Part shown: in pieces, positions 46,261-56,976 of the stretch
Layout of the letters: each line of letters begins with the position of its first letter
How positions within the stretch are numbered: position 1 is the first letter of the stretch
NCBI GenBank assembly: GCA_025093985.1
Contig: JACAAK010000005.1
Span: 2,666,001 to 2,730,000 of the forward strand
Source: Calvatia gigantea
Taxonomy: Eukaryota > Basidiomycota > Agaricomycetes > Agaricales > Lycoperdaceae
Direction: 5' to 3'
Length of the DNA stretch: 64,000 nt
Program-made: the position numbers and the translations under genes
The notes under the pieces: model-generated
Database searches by the model: none
Told to the model about the DNA's origin: nothing
What the model saw: only the letters and a program-made list of their open reading frames with translations

Positions 46261-48387
46261 AGTAACTCTACACAAAGGGGTTTGAAAGAAGAGGTCCAGG
46301 GGCATCAGGGACGCCGGGGTTTTGCCCGTGTCCTCCCACTTCTGGGGCGTGTTCCTGAAAATGGCGAAAGTGTGAAGCTAGAAGCATTACCAAAAGGCCG
46401 GACTCGCCAACCACGCCAGGTCCTGATTCAGCCTCGTTCAATTATACATACACACTACAAGAACTATCATCAAAACCGCGTAGAAATCTTCCCAGAGTAG
46501 AGAACCGCACCGGAGCTGACAGCGTGGACATGTGGCTAGTGACCTCGAAATAGTCTGACTCGCAGAAGATGACACAATTCACGACTTGGAGACTGAGATC
46601 GTACCTCGCAGTGGGTGATACGAGCACACGATCGTTAGATCTTTGGCAGTGAAAATGCAGGATGCCGACGGGTGCTTACGAACAACTGCCAGACAGTGCA
46701 CATGGGGAATCTCCTGGCGGAGTACGTTACTTACTCATCCGCTCATGTGGGTAGACTATGCTCTGGATTCGTTGCCCGATTATAAATGTCATGACTGATC
46801 AGCTTTTGTGATATGATTGTGATGAAAGTGGGACTTCATGGGATGTTGTAGATGGCCAAGTGATTAATCCAACAGTGCGTAGTGGTATAAACTTAGCTTA
46901 AGGCTTGTCGTCCGACTATCACGCTTTCGTTCGAAGCACTGCTTTCCTTGGGTACTGTCGTTGCATTTGGTTAGTTCCTTGCTAACTTTCAGCGACCGAA
47001 CCAGTGAACGCTTACCGACTCGGAAGTAAAGTCGCATCTTCTGTGCATTTCTTCTGGTACGTTCCTATTGTGAAAGGTTGTCAGTTATCTGGTGTGTGTT
47101 GAGGCCGGTCGTCTTTGGCTATTCTGCGCTGCGAATCTGGATACATGGGCTTGGAAAGGCTCGGCGTTAAACGGTGGTGATTAAATGACAGGGTCCAACG
47201 ACACACTATTTACATCCTTTCTGTTTGTTTGTTTCAGGGACGGTGGCAGAGAGCTGGGGGTCACACAGTGTGTTTGATTCCTCACTCTCACCTTCACAGC
47301 CTAATCGATAATCCTCGAACGTTAAATATCACATCAATCCTCAAAATTTACCTGTTGTAAACCCAGGCTTGTGAGATGAGGTGGACCAACACGACCATAC
47401 GGCGATATCAATCTCTCAATTGGCTGCAGCCGGCCGATGGACACGTGGAGACACTGAACGTTGAACGTCGGCGTCCAATGCCAAGCAAGTTCAAGCTTAA
47501 AACTCTCAATCATTTCATGGCTATTCGTGCTTAACGATCAATTGATCACAACAGCATTTACGTACCCATCTTAACCGCGCACCTCCCTCTTGTTGTCCGC
47601 CAAATGGAGCACCCCGAGAGCACCCTCCCCTTTTCTTCGTCCTCGAGACCCGGAAGCACAAGTCACTCACGTCGGCTGTCAGGGGTATCCGCAAAAGTCT
47701 TGCCTCCGTGTTATGACGCGTCCTGTTACTTTTTCGCTTTGTGATCATGATTTTAATCTATGTGGGGTTGCTCGTTTATGGCTCTCATTATACTAACATG
47801 GCCGCCGTCATTCGTCACCTGTCATCGTCATCACTAGGAACGAAACTCAACGGATTACCTTTTTCCATCCGAAGTGTCATACAGCGTGATGTGGCGGCGG
47901 TTCGGTTTTCTCTCCGCAGTCCCGACTTCAGAAATCTATTGCTGCTCCTAAGTGACTAATTCTGACGGCATTGATGCTGTGGACTTACGATTTCTTTCTT
48001 CATTTCTTTCACCCAAGTGGTAGGACACATGCAAACCATCGCCGAGGTCCCTGCCCCACTTGCTTACTGCGGCTGCGAATTGATATGTCATACATGTGTC
48101 GGATAGTATGTTAGTGTTGGTTTGACTTCCACCGCCAGTCGTGACCACAATAGTATGTTCATCTTATCATCTATTTCCTGATTTGCAGGCGCGAGAGACC
48201 GTCTCGCCTGTGGCATGTCATGTCTAGTTGCTCGGGTCGGGGTACGATACTTGCGTTTTCGTCATTGAAGCGTTCCCTGGTAACAGCTTAACAGTCGTCT
48301 AAACACACTGCTGACACCCTTCACAAATCACAAGCTACATAGAATCGTTTCGACCTTGACTACGATTTACGGCACAAGTTGAATCAG
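46261..48387. other. Gene-poor inner part of arm 2
   Basis: Diverged counterpart of 29793-32060. Open frames such as 47590-47959 have a mirror near 30297-30725, but the frames do not stay aligned between copies, so I do not call a gene. No repeat array is seen. Confidence 0.45.
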
Positions 48388-48804
48388 CTAGATTACGATT
48401 ACCGGCGCCGAAGCTGCTGACGCTGGAGCTGTACTGCTGATATCTGCAGGGACGGAAATGCTGATACCAGAGGGCAAGTCTGTCGGGAGCTCTGTTGGCG
48501 CCGGCTGGGAGTCTGTGATGCTTGGGCTTTGGCTGCAAATCGTTCCAGTGAGTGAAGAGTAGTTGTGTAGCAGAGGGAACATGGCTCACGTCCAGACAAC
48601 GGTGCTCGTACCCTCGACAAGGAAAGGTGATTGGTCAATTACAGTGTGGTACACCCTCGTTGCGGTGATCACAGCTGGTGCGGCTTCTTGGCGTACTTCG
48701 TGTTCAGCCTGGAAGAACTCAGTTGTCAAAATTGAGCATGCTAGGCCGAAGCTTACCGCAGAGGCAAGTAAGGCTAAAGCGCAGAGAGAGAAGAAGGTTT
48801 TCAT
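48388..48804 (-). CDS. Small secreted protein, arm 2 copy
   Basis: Two exons, 48804-48590 and 48532-48388, with the same intron position as the arm 1 gene. Signal peptide MKTFFSLCALALLASAVSF, core EFFQAEHEVRQEAAPAVITA and RVYHTVIDQSPFLVEGTST, then a Ser/Thr/Pro-rich tail ending SAPVIVI. It differs from the arm 1 protein mainly near the signal cleavage site and at the C-terminus. The open frame and conserved core in both copies support a real gene. Head-to-head with laccase 2. Confidence 0.73.
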
Positions 48805-49605
48805 GATGTGGGTGGTTGAAAGGCAAGGAAAGCAACTGGGTTGAAGATGTTGCTCTTTGGTTTTGGTTAATCACTGGTAAGATTATAACCCATTCGCGAT
48901 CTCTCGGAGTAATCATCGGCATTTGCAAGTTTTACGTTTTCTTTTGGCTTTGTCGCTACCCCCTGGGGGTTGGGGGCGCCTATCTCTTAATCTTGAAATT
49001 ACCCCTGGAGGGCGTTTGCCCTTTCCGCCACTGTCTAGCCACCTAAAAGACGACGCATCTGTCTCACTGGAATAGATTTAGGATCCTGAGTAATTGCTGA
49101 CAATGGTCAATGGTTGCAGCCTACTTTGCCGGACGCCGGCATCGGATACAGCCAAGAGTTTGTTGATTTTTATCAGTGAGAGGAACCCCATCATCTTATG
49201 ATTACGGCGTTCAACCAATATGACACCTGTTAAGCTCTGCGAAATGCTGGAATTAACTCCCATAACGGACGCCGAGTTCAAAACCGAATGCGTATGCATC
49301 AGATCTTAACATCCTAAACCCCGTAAATGTTCACTAACGGCCAGGTACCACTTGTGGAATTGTTACTGGGCGGGCTCTGAACACCGACACATCCACACAT
49401 ATTTGTTTCATCCGCACCTTTTGGGCTTGTACAAAGGTCGATGCGGTGATAGATAGGTTGACTGGGTTCCGGAGGAACTGTTTGGTTCTCAAATAATGAC
49501 TGATATGTGAATCTATAGGTGACCTACACTGACCTCGCTCCATAAAACGTTCGCATAGACCCGCATTTTCCTTCCTCACCCGCCCCCTCAAGTTGGGAGG
49601 TGACC
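48805..49605. promoter_or_regulatory. Divergent promoter region, laccase 2 and secreted protein 2
   Basis: About 800 bp with no gene, the counterpart of 28596-29385. Sequence is recognisably homologous but clearly diverged (for example around 49430-49520 against 28690-28800), so expression of the two copies could differ. Confidence 0.5.
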
Positions 49606-51861
49606 ATGAAAACGTTAATACGTGTTCTAGCTAGGTCTTTTGCTTCTCGTGCCTCTCGCTCTTTCTCAAAGTCCGGCTGTCATTGGTCCCAACGCCGACG
49701 TACACATCGTCAACAAGAATATCGCACCCGATGGATTTACTCGATCGCAAGTACTCACTGTCACAATACCATTAGAAGTACTCATTCCGTTACGCAGTGC
49801 CGTTCTAGCGGGCAAGAATGCCGCCACGGCCAGCTTCCCCGGACCACTGATTCGAGGCATCAAGGTTGGTCCAATCTCGGTGAAGCAATGAGCTCTCGTA
49901 TCCAAATCTATCACAATAGGGTTCTACGTTTAAGCTGAATGTTATCGACGAACTGACGGACACAACCATGTTGCGCAGTACTAGCATCGTAAGTCGAGTT
50001 ACTTACTGCTTCAACCTTAGCTAGTTCGTTGAGCGAGGACGCCTCTAGCACTGGCACGGTCTCTTCCAAGAAGGAACAAGTTGGGCCGATGGTCCCGTTG
50101 GTGTTACACAATGTCCCATTTCTCCCGGGCACTCTTTCCTCTACCAGTTTAGAGTACCCGATCAAGCTGGCACTTTCTGGTACCACTCGCACCACTGTTC
50201 GTCCTCCTTATCTTATTTAGTGTCTCGCTAACGTTATTTTCAGCAACTCAATATTGTGACGGTTTACGAGGCGCATTCGTTGTTTATGATCTCACGGATC
50301 CTCATCGGTTCAGGTATGCCACCTCAAAACTTTGGCTCCAAAATGATAAACATTCGCCATACATAGGTATCTGATTGACGATGGTAGGTTATGACCCTTC
50401 CTTATAGTCCTACTTAATCCTCACTCCGAGTTTGCAGCAAGTACAGTTATCACATTGGCCGATTGGTGCGTCTTCATGAAAGATAGCAAGGATCATACCG
50501 AGCTCAGATATCATTAGGTATCATGTCCCTGCACCTCAGGCCGGTTTCATTCCGACACCCGATGCTACATTGATCAACGGAAAGGGTCGCTATGCCGGTG
50601 GCCCCACCAGTCCTCTTGCCGTCATCCGGGTTCTCAAGGGTGTCAAGTACAGATTCCGCCTCGTTTCAATCTCCTGCGATCCCAACTATACATTTTCAAT
50701 CGACGGCCATACCATGGTGGATATACATTTCAACCCCTTATCTTCTGATTTCTTAGTTTTACCTAGACGATCATTGAGGTTGATGGTATCAATGTCCAGC
50801 CATTGACTGTCGATTCCATCCAGATATTTGCCGGCCAGCGCTATTCGTTTGTGCTCAACGCCAACCAACGCATCGGAAATTACTGGATTCGAGCCCAGCC
50901 GAATATTGGTACCATGGACTTCGCGGGTGGCATCAACTCTGCCATCCTGCGTTATGTCTTCGCCCCAAACAAGGACCCTACGACAAGTCAGACTCCCTCA
51001 ACCCAGCCACTCCGCGAGACGAGCCTCGTTACTCTGGAAAACCCCGGTGCTCCAGGCGGCGATGCTCCAGCTGACGTTGCACTCAACCTTGCGATCACCC
51101 TCGATTTTGTCAACAGGAGATTCCTTATCAATGGAGCCACTTTCACACCCCCAGAATCGCTACCTGTCTTGCTCCAAATTTTAAGCAAGACCACACCACC
51201 CCAGGATTTGCTTCCGAAAGGCAGTGTCTACGAGCTTCCTCGCGATAAAGTCATTGAACTCACCCTGCCTGGAGGTTCACCTGGTAGTCCCGTAAGATTA
51301 GCCTACTCCATGCACGTAGCCAACCCTGATTCTCACTTCGCAGCATCCCTTCCATCTTCACGGCGTGAGTCTGTTTATCTTATTTTAAATACATCTACTG
51401 ACCGGGAAACTGAAGCACGCATTTGATGTTGTCCGGAGTGCCGGTAGTTCTACCTACAACTATAAGAACCCCGTACGAAGGGATGTGGTTTCCATTGGCG
51501 ATGCAACAGACAATGTCACTATCCGTTTCCGTACTGATAATCCTGGCCCATGGATTTTGCATTGGTGAGAGACCTTGGGCAATAGTATACCTAGCGCTAA
51601 TGTCACCTCTAGTCATATTGACTGGCATTTCGATATGTAAGCGACAATGGGATAATATCCTAATTATTGTTCTCACAATACCCAATCAGAGGCCTCGCCG
51701 TTGTGTTCGCCGAGGATATTCCCTCGATTCAAAAATCGGATCCTCCCCGTACGTTTATTACTACATCAGGCTTGAATTTCTGGCTCTTACTTATAACAAC
51801 AGAGTCTTGGGACCAACTGTGCCCTATATATGAACAACAACCACCTGAAACATTCCCTTAA
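49606..51861 (+). CDS. Laccase (multicopper oxidase), arm 2 copy, one-base frameshift in the signal peptide
   Basis: Collinear with the arm 1 laccase: [70 protein letters not shown], ending [14 protein letters not shown] at 51861. All copper ligands are present, with Leu again ten residues after the copper Cys. Near 49633 the sequence is GCTAGGTC where the arm 1 gene has GCTAGTC. The extra G shifts the frame after about nine codons of the signal peptide and would kill the product. The rest is open across all introns, so either a recent mutation silenced this copy or the G is an assembly error. The first 1.1 kb is nearly identical to arm 1, introns included. Confidence 0.85.
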
Positions 51862-53922
51862 GCAGTATGCTCGAAGCGGGGGGTTAGTGGACTTTGCTTG
51901 TAAATAAATATATCTATCATGCGGATAAACCTAATGTCAGTTCTTGATGTGGGCGATCTTCTGCTCAGATTGACCCTAATTTGAGACGCAGAAATGGTAC
52001 ATGGTATATTCCTCATCCTTAAATTAAGGATCAGTCCCGTGGCTACGACCGGCTGAAGCTGCACCTCACCGTTTCTGCTTTCCTGTGCTCTGTCGAAATT
52101 GGGGTCAACAAAATAATAAGGTCAACGACGAATGAACTGATCCAGAACTTTATTGAATGTCCGTAGGCCCGGTGTTTTCTGTCATCCCTCACTGAGAAAA
52201 GGGCTTGCGAAATGTAAATTTTCGTCATGGCGGCCTCATATTTTCTAGTCATTGGGGTGCACTCCTCAATTGGGCTGAGGGATACCACTGGCTATTACAG
52301 GATGTTGGCCTCCCCGTGCTGGCCGCGATGAAGAGGACTAGCATAGCCATCAAGCAAATGTCATATTGTAAACGTCCAGTAAAGACGAGATTAAAGCTAG
52401 CGCATGAGGATTGGAGTGGAAGATCAGGGACCTGACAGTTTGTACTAGGGACAAGAATATGCGCCTGGCAACGATGAAGCGCAGAAATGTACGTTCGAGT
52501 GGACACTGACTGGACATGGCCAGATCCGCGCCCCTGGTTCGACTGCTGGGGATGTTGATGAATCGCAGTACAACGAGCGGTCTGATAAAATTCCAGTCAC
52601 AGCACGATATGTCGCATCCAAAGTAATTATCGCATTGTGGCCTTATATGACTAGGAATGAATGTGGGGTAGCCCATCCCTGGTTCTGTGTGAAAAGCGCA
52701 TGGCGGTGATTCAATGCCCTTTCTCGAGCATGTTTTTTGCAGGGCAGATTTAATTTCTATCGCCGTTACCAAGGAGTGGCGCCCGTATTTCGGGGCCCCC
52801 CCAAAAAACATCATAAATCACAGCCATGTAGATGGGAGCCTGAGGTCGTGCGGCAGCCGCGCCCAAAATTTACTATGTTAAGTCACTCCTTTCGTTATTC
52901 ACGAGCTGCCTGTCTTCGCCTGAGGAACATGTTCATTCAGTAAACTCCATTTTGCTGAATGCCCATATCAATCACGGCTTCAGGGCAGCAACAATGATTC
53001 AATAGCTTGTCTACAGCCTCCCGAAAGCGGAAAGAACAAATGCATGTCGCTGTGTGGGCCGCAGAAACCCCCACGAAAGCGTCAACAAATTCCTACGGGA
53101 GTGACCCAACAACTCGTCAGAAATAGTGCCAGGTAATGCTTGGCCATTGACAATGCTGAAACGCTCATGACATTCTGAATCGCCCCAACTTCTTGGACCA
53201 GAATAAGACCATTCCAGGATTTGGAGGTTGTTTTAGCCCCGAAAACCCGGGACCCTTTGGCTGATGATCACGTTCTCTAATTGATGGAAGCCGTCGTGGA
53301 TTAAGGAGTCCAAGGAAGAGTGATTAGCGCTTTTGAAAGAATTCTGCCTGATCAGGTCATATTCATTATAGATCATAGCGGGCCCCGAGAGAATGAGATT
53401 TATCGAAGGCGGACATTTTTCTATACTTGTGTTTGTTCTGCTTCAACTGATAACCGGAGTTTGTGTCAAGGAAGCCTACAGCTGGAGTTTTATACACGGC
53501 TGGTCAAGAAACCTCAGGAAATTTTTCTTAACCCTGAAACCGAGGTTCGCGCTAAACGTGGCCGGGATTAGTACTGTCCGGCATAAGCTCTTGTCAACAT
53601 GCTTTACGTGGTGTTCTCGAATACTGGGTTGATTTATTTTCAGAAATGACATTGAGATTTGGATTTGGAGATTAAGAGGTCACCGGACCGGGGCTCGTAG
53701 CGCAGGATTGACTTCACCTTAGTTTCATCGAATTTTGATTTACAGGACAGTCCGTCCCCCAGTGCGATCTACGAAATCAAAGAACCAAGAGAATCCCTAT
53801 GATAACCAGAACATGAACAAACACGGCTGTTCCAAAGGTATAAAAGCTCACCAGATTCCGTTTCAAATCCTCAGCTCTGAAGCCTCACCAGCATTCTAAA
53901 GCACTACTCAGCCTCAGTAAAC
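51862..53922. other. Intergenic region between laccase 2 and hydrophobin 1
   Basis: Arm 2 homology ends about 52102. The 73-bp direct repeat partner lies at 52388-52460. The rest contains only short open frames with no motif. The last 100 bp or so is the hydrophobin promoter (a TATAAA-like 'tataaaag' at about 53841). Confidence 0.5.
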
Positions 53923-54400
53923 ATGTTCGCTCGTATTGCTACCGCCTTCACCTTCCTGTTCTTCATCCTTCCCTCTCTCGTTGTGGCCACCGCCGTCCCT
54001 CATACTAAGCCCCCGTCCAGCAACCCCCCGCCCACTAGTCAGTGCAACACTGGGTCTCTCCAGTGCTGTAGGCACCTACTCTCCTTTACGATGACAACTG
54101 CGTTCTAATAGCTACCCTCTAGGCAACAGCGTTCAGTCCGCCAGCAACCCTGCGGTCGGCTCCCTTGCTGGCCTTCTCAACATCGTTCTTGGCCCGCTTG
54201 ATGCTCTCGTTGGTCTCACTTGCAACCCCATTTCCGTCATCGGCATTGGCGGCAATTCTTGGTAGGTATTGCACAAAATGGAGGGACATGATTACTGAGC
54301 AATTCTTTCCTGTAGCTCTGCTCAACCCGTCTGCTGCACGGGCAACAACTTCAGTGGTCTCATTGCTCTTGGTTGCACCCCCGTTAACCTCAATCTTTAA
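53923..54400 (+). CDS. Class I hydrophobin 1
   Basis: Small secreted amphipathic protein that self-assembles on hyphal and fruit-body surfaces. Three exons: 53923-54067, 54123-54261, 54316-54400. Signal peptide [20 protein letters not shown], a short Pro-rich linker, then the eight-cysteine pattern: QCNTG, QCC, LTCN, NSCSAQPVCC and ALGC. Spacing fits class I of basidiomycetes, and exon junctions fall after the first CC and inside the NSC codon as in other mushroom hydrophobins. A tataaaag box lies about 80 bp upstream of the ATG. It is paralogous to the gene at 58912-59354, which shares the exon structure. Confidence 0.93.
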
Positions 54401-55448
54401 GCGACATTAGTTCCATAACGCAGCGTAGTGTCCGGGAGAATCAGAGATGGTACTGTCTGAAAGTCCGAGAATGTGTCATTGTTTGATTTGTATCCTGAAA
54501 TAAAACAAAAATAACCGAACGATTGATTATCGTTATTCCTTCTTGTGTGGCTCAAAACATATTGATCTTCACCATATTTATTTAAAGTACCGTTTTAAGC
54601 CACAAAAAAAACCCACCTGGATAAACAGCAAAAACCGAGGAACACCGCCTCAATGTTAGGTTGGCTCTATCTGCGCGTTTTTCGCTACAGTACTTCAGGC
54701 TTTACTGCACAAATCACAGCCAATAAATCTTGAAGGTTGTGAGAGCGTTATGTAAAGGGGTGTAGACTGTGAACTTCAGATCCACAGATTAATATCGCGT
54801 ATTTCAATCGGCCATTTGGCGTATCTGGTGTATGCCTCAAGGCTATGAAAATAGACTGATTGAGCAAAAGCTCCTCGGCGTATGAGGGGCTTCACGACTG
54901 CTGTTTATAGTCGCGCGCAAGCAGACTCTCCGAGTTCGATTCAATGTCCATCAAGTGACGTTTAAAAAACCGTAGATAAGTAGATCTCGTTACGGGCTTC
55001 TTGAGCGTGAAATTAAAAATTACCCACGCGTCATTGACCCGAAATCATTCATTCTCGGGAACAAGACCTCAGAGGTATTCCGCGGAACCATGAAATCAGA
55101 CGTAATCCACTCTTTTAAGTTTTGACGAATCGATCATGATTGATGCATTGATGGCCAATGATCCCCGAAGTTGGTATATATCTGCAGAGCGCTATCTTGA
55201 AAGCACGTCAAAGACCTCCTGCACGCTCTGTGGGTTCTGGAAATACCAATACGGTCCCTGTGGGGGCCTCGACTGTATCTGCACTGGCTATTGTGGTTAG
55301 ACTTCTCTACCGCGGGAGAAGAAAACTAGTGTTCCGCACCCGCTTCGTGGTGGGGTGGGACCAAATCATTCCGGAGGAAAGGATGGGCGAAGCAACTTGG
55401 AGCAGGCGGGTGCAATCCATGATGTGATTAACAGACAGCAAGTATGAC
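54401..55448. other. Intergenic region before tRNA-Gly
   Basis: No gene, repeat or RNA recognised apart from the hydrophobin 3' untranslated region. Open frames such as 55158-55427 show no motif. Confidence 0.45.
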
Positions 55449-55520
55449 ACGTCGATGGTGAAGTGGTTATCATGCTTGCCTTCCAAGCAAGCGGCACGGG
55501 TTCGATTCCCGTTCGACGTA
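55449..55520 (+). tRNA. tRNA-Gly(UCC)
   Basis: A full cloverleaf can be drawn. The acceptor stem ACGTCGA pairs with TCGACGT, seven pairs. The D stem is GTGA/TCAT. The anticodon stem CTTGC/GCAAG closes a CTTCCAA loop with anticodon TCC. The T stem ACGGG/CCCGT closes TTCGATT. The discriminator is A. No intron. The first pair is A-T, where glycine tRNAs usually have G-C, so charging efficiency could be altered. No clear T-run terminator follows directly. Confidence 0.88.
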
Positions 55521-55769
55521 CTTTGAAATAAGACATGGTGTTTTTGATGGCCCCTAAATTGCTAACAGATGGTTGCTTCATACGGCGTGGAGCCAATTTC
55601 AACTCTCCGAAAAGCTGCTACCACAGCTTCGGTAGATCATATATCATACATCAAATAAATACAACAATGAAGTCCATTAGGGCATAGCGTTAGTCACTCA
55701 GTTACTTGGCGCAACCGAACTTATACTTGAAAACACAACAGAAATATCTAAAAAATGCGAGGCTTGAAT

Positions 55770-56976
55770 TTAGAACGTCCTCCCACATCCACCACAAGTA
55801 GGACAATTTATCACATCGATGAAAATATCCATCGTTCCTTTTCCATGACACAACCAACACAACATCCCTCCAATTCGTGGATCACCGGGTCTATACACCA
55901 TGGAGCCCGGCGGTGGTGCCAACCCCGGCAAGGTGGTCGTCACTGGTCCTCGGTTGAAATACGCGTTTTGAGGAGGGGGGCGGATACTCGCTGAAGCTCG
56001 CACGACGAGGTGGTAGTGGAGGTGGTACTGCGCGGCGGGTTGAGGGAGGTCCGGAGACGTGATGTGGGAGAGGTTTTTGAAGGTTGGTGTTTTGAGTGTT
56101 TGAGACACCGGCGGAAGGGGTTGAGGAATAGGAATAGGCCAAAGGTCCGGAAAAGGGTTTGCTGTATTTTGACCAGCACTTCCTGCATGGCCGAAGTGGA
56201 TCATAGTGTTTGTATCCTGTGTTGTGACCTTGGGAGGGCGATGAGTATCGAGTTGCAGTCCAAGAGAACGGCGGATGTTGGAGGAACCTACATTTACTAC
56301 AGGTATGACCCTTTGGATAGACGAGAAGATTTCCTTCGTGAAGGAGCGGACGACCTGGAATGGGTGTCGTGGTGGGTCCTCGCTCGTCGGGGGGATGTCC
56401 GGGAGGAGCTGAACGGTTTCGTGGTGTGCGATTACTGTCCGTTTCTAAGTTGAGCACTCCATCACCCGTGCCAGCGGCATAAAAATCTCGGGAAAAACCA
56501 GAAGTGTCTTCGGGAAGAGATGGGGAACTCGAGGGGGAGGGATGACGTGGAGGGACTTGAAGTGCTGGAGATGGGCTGGAAGTCACGGGAACGTTGTAAG
56601 GTAGCGGGTTTGATCGACCAGGATAGGTTAGCCAGGAGGATGAGCCGGTAGTATGGGATGGTGGAGCATAGCGATTCACTGCCCCCGTTGCTTGCCGCTC
56701 TATCTGGGTCGCCATCTGTTCAATCTGACCTGAGAGCTGTCGCCAAAGGCCCCCTGTGCTACGGCTGGTTGTCTGGGGAGATAAGAAGGTCGGCTGGACT
56801 GGACGTGGAGGCACTACTGGCGTTGGATCTGGCCGCGGAGGTGGTCGTTGGAATGGCCTGGATGGGCCGAATTCGACTACTGTTTCTCCTTGGGAGGGGT
56901 CTGCTCGCGGCGTGTATGGCGGGGGTTCGTCTAACGGATCATAAGATGACGTCACGTTCGCGGTCGTGTTGTTCAT
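55770..56976 (-). CDS. HUA1: HUA1-like zinc-finger protein with proline-rich N-terminus
   Basis: Start 56976 (MNNTTANVTSSYDPLDEPPP). A long Pro/Ser-rich region with PPxY-like motifs (EPPPYTPR) precedes a Cys pair region (GHTCSKCRFLQHPPF, PCRKCWSKYSKPF). The C-terminus is YRPGDPRIGGMLCWLCHGKG followed by a CPTCGGCGRTF end, the signature zinc finger of yeast Hua1, a cytoplasmic protein linked to actin-patch/ubiquitin-ligase partners. The two parts lie in different frames: the run of six C at about 55975-55980 should be five for the PPPPQNAYFNRGP reading to join. So the first frame (ending AGLHGV at 55891) is likely artificial. Stop 55770-55772. Confidence 0.75.

Larger units (their letters stand above)
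45769..52102. repeat. Right arm of the large inverted duplication (laccase arm 2)
   Basis: Inverted copy of 26089-32536, carrying the same genes in mirrored order: unknown exon fragment, secreted protein gene, laccase. Length about 6.3 kb against 6.4 kb on the left. The spacer between arms is about 13.2 kb. Confidence 0.88.
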
